Assembly: GCA_963809825.1 (NCBI GenBank)
Contig: CAWELJ010000006.1
Span: 190,613-254,612, forward strand
Direction of reading: 5' to 3'
Origin: Bog-473 sp963809825
Lineage (GTDB): Bacteria > Actinomycetota > Acidimicrobiia > Acidimicrobiales > RAAP-2
Length of the DNA: 64,000 nt
Both the position numbers and the translations under genes were made by a program. Shown piece by piece: positions 61,812 through 64,000 of the stretch. The notes beneath the pieces are model-generated. The model did no database searches and was not told where the DNA came from. It saw nothing but the letters and a program-made list of their open reading frames with translations. Position 1 is the stretch's first letter. Each line of letters begins with the position of its first letter.

Positions 61812-63141
61812 TCAGATCTTTTGGTGACAGGACTTGGCCTTGCGGCCACTCTGGCACGGGCACGGGTCGTTGCGCCCGGCCTCGGCCAGGATCGCCATGA
61901 CCTCGTCGGCGTAGCGACCCTGGCGCAGCAGGTCGGCCATGCGCCGCATCGGCCCGTCGACGTGGTGGAAGAAGGCCTTGTAGCCGGGGCAGAGGTAGTT
62001 GAGCCCCGGCTCGCCGTCGGGCGTGCGCGTGAAGCGGTTCTTGGGGCACTCGCCGTGGCAGGCGAAGCGCACGTCGCATTCGACGGCAGTACCGCGGCAG
62101 GGTGTCGCGCTTGGCGTCGCCGAAGGCCGCTGCTGGGGCGAGGCCACGAGCTCGACCATGTGGGGCTCGCGGATGTTGCCGAGCAGGTAGCCGGGCTCGA
62201 CGAAGTGGTCGCACGAGTACAGGTCGCCGTTGTGCTCCAGGGCCAGCGCGTTGCCGCAGGTCTCGGCGAAGACGCAGAGCGCGGGGGCACGCCGCACCAG
62301 GAGGCCAGGGCGGCGTCGAAATGAGAGACGAAGACGGTGCCGACGTCGCGGCGCACCCACTCGTCAAACACGCCGGTGAGGAACCGGCCCCACGCATCCG
62401 GGCCGACCGAGCGTTCGGTGACCTGGTCGCCCTCCTGGAACCCGGTCGTCGGTGGGGCGCTCCACGATGGGGATGAACTGGATGAAGCGGGCGCCGAGCT
62501 CGTCGCGGAAGAAGCGGTAGACCTCCAGCGGATGGGCCTGGTTGGCGGCGTTCACCGTGGAGAGGACGTTCAACTCCACGCCGTGCTCTGCAGCAGCGCG
62601 AGGCCGCGCAGCACCCTGTCCGACGTGGGCTTGCCCCGCTTGTCGACGCGGTAGCCGTCGTGCAGCTCGCGGGGCCCGTCGATGCTGAGGCCGACGAGGA
62701 ACCGGTGCTCGGCGAGAAGCGCGCACCAGTCGTCGGTGAGCAGCGTGCCGTTGGTCTGGATGGTGTGGTTGACCGTCTGGCCGGGCCGGCGGTACTGCTC
62801 GGCCAGCTCGACGGCCCGGCGGAAGAACTCGACCCCCATGAGCGTGGGCTCGCCGCCCTGCCAGGCGACCGTCACCTCGGGCGCCGAGGCGTGCGCCTCG
62901 AAGAGCTGCCGGACGTAGCTCTCGAGCAGCTCGTCGGCCATGCGGAAGCGAGCGCCGGGGTAGAGCGTCTCCTTCGACAAGAAGAAGCAGTACTCGCAGT
63001 CGAGGTTGCAGATCGGGCCGGTGGGCTTGGCCAGCAGGTGGAATTACTCCGGAGCAGTCGGAGGCCTGGGGCGGGCATCGGGATGGACCTGGACCGAGAA
63101 CGGGCCTTCGTCGTGAATGCCACCGGCGCGTCGTTCACCAC
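61812..63141 (-). pseudogene. Radical SAM sulfatase maturase (anSME/SPASM type) with C-terminal SEC-C motif, six frameshifts
   Basis: Pieces of one protein are spread over all three minus-strand frames. In order: FHLLAKPTGPICNLDCEYC (radical-SAM CxxxCxxC), VTVAWQGGEPTLMGVEFF, HTIQTNGTLLTDDWCALL, FLVGLSIDGPRELHDGYRVD, NVLSTVNAANQAHPLEVY, FAETCGNALALEHNGDLYS with YSCDHFVEP, and CDVRFACHGECPKNRF (SPASM cysteines). Breaks are near 63041, 62588, 62450, 62283, 62127 and 62083. The end GRNDPCPCQSGRKAKSCH is a SEC-C zinc motif. It would convert the sulfatase Cys to formylglycine. GTG 63141 or 63138 follows TAGCGT. Confidence 0.75.
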
Positions 63142-63222
63142 GCCACGCTAACGGGACATCCCGGAACTGGCACCCGGGCGTGACAAGTGGAATCGAGGTC
63201 TGCATTGCTGTGAACCGAGTGT

Positions 63223-63867
63223 TTACTCATCCGACACAACTCGTTCACTCGTCCGACACGTCCACGCGTCGCGGGCGTAGGAACTGAGCGCGGTGCGACC
63301 GAGTTCGATGATCACGGGATCCGGATCGGATCGATCCCGGAAGGCCAAGTCCAAGATGCGATCCCCGAGTTCGACGACCAGGAAGTAGCACGCGAGGATC
63401 GGCGTCGGAAGAGGCGAGGTTGGCGGCGACCAGCACTTGGCGCAGGCGTCCGGCGAGCATCTGTGCCCGCTGGCGGACTTGCGCCACGACGGCCGGCGAA
63501 CTTCTCCCGCTGAGCCACAGGCGAGCAGCACTGGGGTGCTCTTTGTGTAGGCCGTGTGCAGGTCCAGCTCCCGGTCGATGACGTCACGTACCGACGTGAT
63601 CTGCCACGTCCGTTCTTCGGCCACGGCCTGGGTGTCGAGCGTGGCCAGATGGTGCGTCACCAGCTGGTCGAGGATCTCTTCGCGATCGGCGAAGAACCGG
63701 TAGAGGGACGGATACGTGACGCCGGCCCTGTCCGCCACGGCACGGGTGGTCACCGCCTCGACGCCCCCCTCGTCGATGAGTGCCTCCGCCGCGTCGAGAA
63801 TCCGCGCCACCGTCTGACGGCTGCGTTCTTGGACCGGTTGACGGCGCTGGGGTGCTGCAGTGGTCAT
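63223..63867 (-). CDS. TetR family transcriptional regulator, two compensating frameshifts
   Basis: A protein of about 214 residues from ATG 63867. The HTH is ARILDAAEALIDEGGVEAVT with TRAVADRAGVTYPSLYRFFA, a standard TetR DNA-binding domain. In the middle, 63391-63493, the given frame is Cys/Ser-rich and unlike a protein, while a second frame reads as a natural helix (AQVRQRAQMLAGRLRQVLVA). Single-base indels at each end of that window restore a continuous fold, with LACYFLVVELGDRILDLAFR after it. It probably controls the maturase-sulfatase genes and itself through the palindrome at 63922-63950. Confidence 0.75.
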   Translation of the reverse strand: MTTAAPQRRQPVQERSRQTVARILDAAEALIDEGGVEAVTTRAVADRAGVTYPSLYRFFADREEILDQLVTHHLATLDTQAVAEERTWQITSVRDVIDRELDLHTAYTKSTPVLLACGSAGEVRRPSWRKSASGHRCSPDACAKCWSPPTSPLPTPILACYFLVVELGDRILDLAFRDRSDPDPVIIELGRTALSSYARDAWTCRTSERVVSDE

Positions 63868-63921
63868 CGACGGCGATCCTGACACGCGGCCGTTGAGGGT
63901 GACCTTGACGCGAACACGCCG

Positions 63922-63950
63922 GAACTATAACATGAGTTTGGTTATAGTTC
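63922..63950. promoter_or_regulatory. Perfect TetR-type operator upstream of the regulator
   Basis: GAACTATAAC (63922-63931) and GTTATAGTTC (63941-63950) are exact inverted repeats of 10 bp with a 9-bp spacer, 55 bp before the TetR start. A site like this in a high-GC genome is not expected by chance. A gene reading to the right past base 64000 could share it. Confidence 0.85.
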
Positions 63951-64000
63951 TAGGCCGAACCGGGCGGGCGGCCCTTAGCGCTCCGAGCAGGAGGATGCGA

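Noticed and set aside
59446..62397. 983-residue frame on the minus strand
   Set aside because: It joins the sulfatase's N- and C-terminal pieces through antisense-like and off-frame sequence; the real sulfatase core is in another frame.

Overview
The window is high-GC, densely packed chromosomal DNA from an actinobacterium. The features seen are an HU protein with a long lysine/alanine tail, F420-type LLM oxidoreductase, sigma-70 and DnaG of actinobacterial type, frequent GTG/TTG starts, and many genes with a TANNNT box only 6-9 nt before the start codon. A surface protein built of GYW...SDGGIF repeats and a GWW..SDAKWYPPE protein resemble proteins I associate with the class Acidimicrobiia. 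That placement is an inference, not a proof.

Layout. 1-4.7 kb holds a truncated zinc alcohol dehydrogenase, a DUF4190 membrane protein, a DUF5522 protein, HU, a VOC protein and small membrane proteins. 4.7-7.4 kb is an exported-disulfide cassette (DUF929 thioredoxin-like protein plus VKOR) flanked by three sequences resembling DosR/DevR boxes. 7.4-12.8 kb carries a DUF885 hydrolase, an alpha/beta hydrolase, an SDR, a secreted protein, a second zinc dehydrogenase and a VOC protein. 13.2-18.5 kb is a surface-glycan region: a GH16 lipoprotein, then a four-gene overlapping operon of acyltransferase-like protein, formyltransferase, DegT aminotransferase and GT2 glycosyltransferase. This suggests an N-formylated or N-acylated amino sugar.

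18.5-57 kb is mostly the housekeeping core: tRNA-Ala, leuS, an LLM/PAC2/phosphotransferase operon, thioredoxin-TPR, a FolP2-like protein, holA, rpsT, lepA, hrcA (with a CIRCE operator), dnaJ, rsmE, a HIT protein, phoH, ybeY, a CNNM/CorC protein and era. A DinG-family helicase, a repeat surface protein and a hemerythrin protein follow on the other strand. Then come uppS, recO, hemW, glyS, a MarR-controlled DrrAB-type exporter, ppdK, dnaG and rpoD. Many genes overlap by 4 nt (ATGA, GTGA or TTGA), implying translational coupling.

57-64 kb is accessory DNA beside tRNA-Asn: a frameshifted tyrosine integrase, an excisionase-like protein and a gene-poor stretch with palindromes and a tRNA-Phe-like 3' half. 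After these come a Cys-type sulfatase, its radical-SAM maturase and a TetR regulator with a perfect operator. About eleven single-base frameshifts lie between 57.8 and 63.5 kb. This means either recent decay or poor base accuracy, and protein coordinates there are reconstructions. I found no CRISPR array, rRNA or intact insertion sequence.
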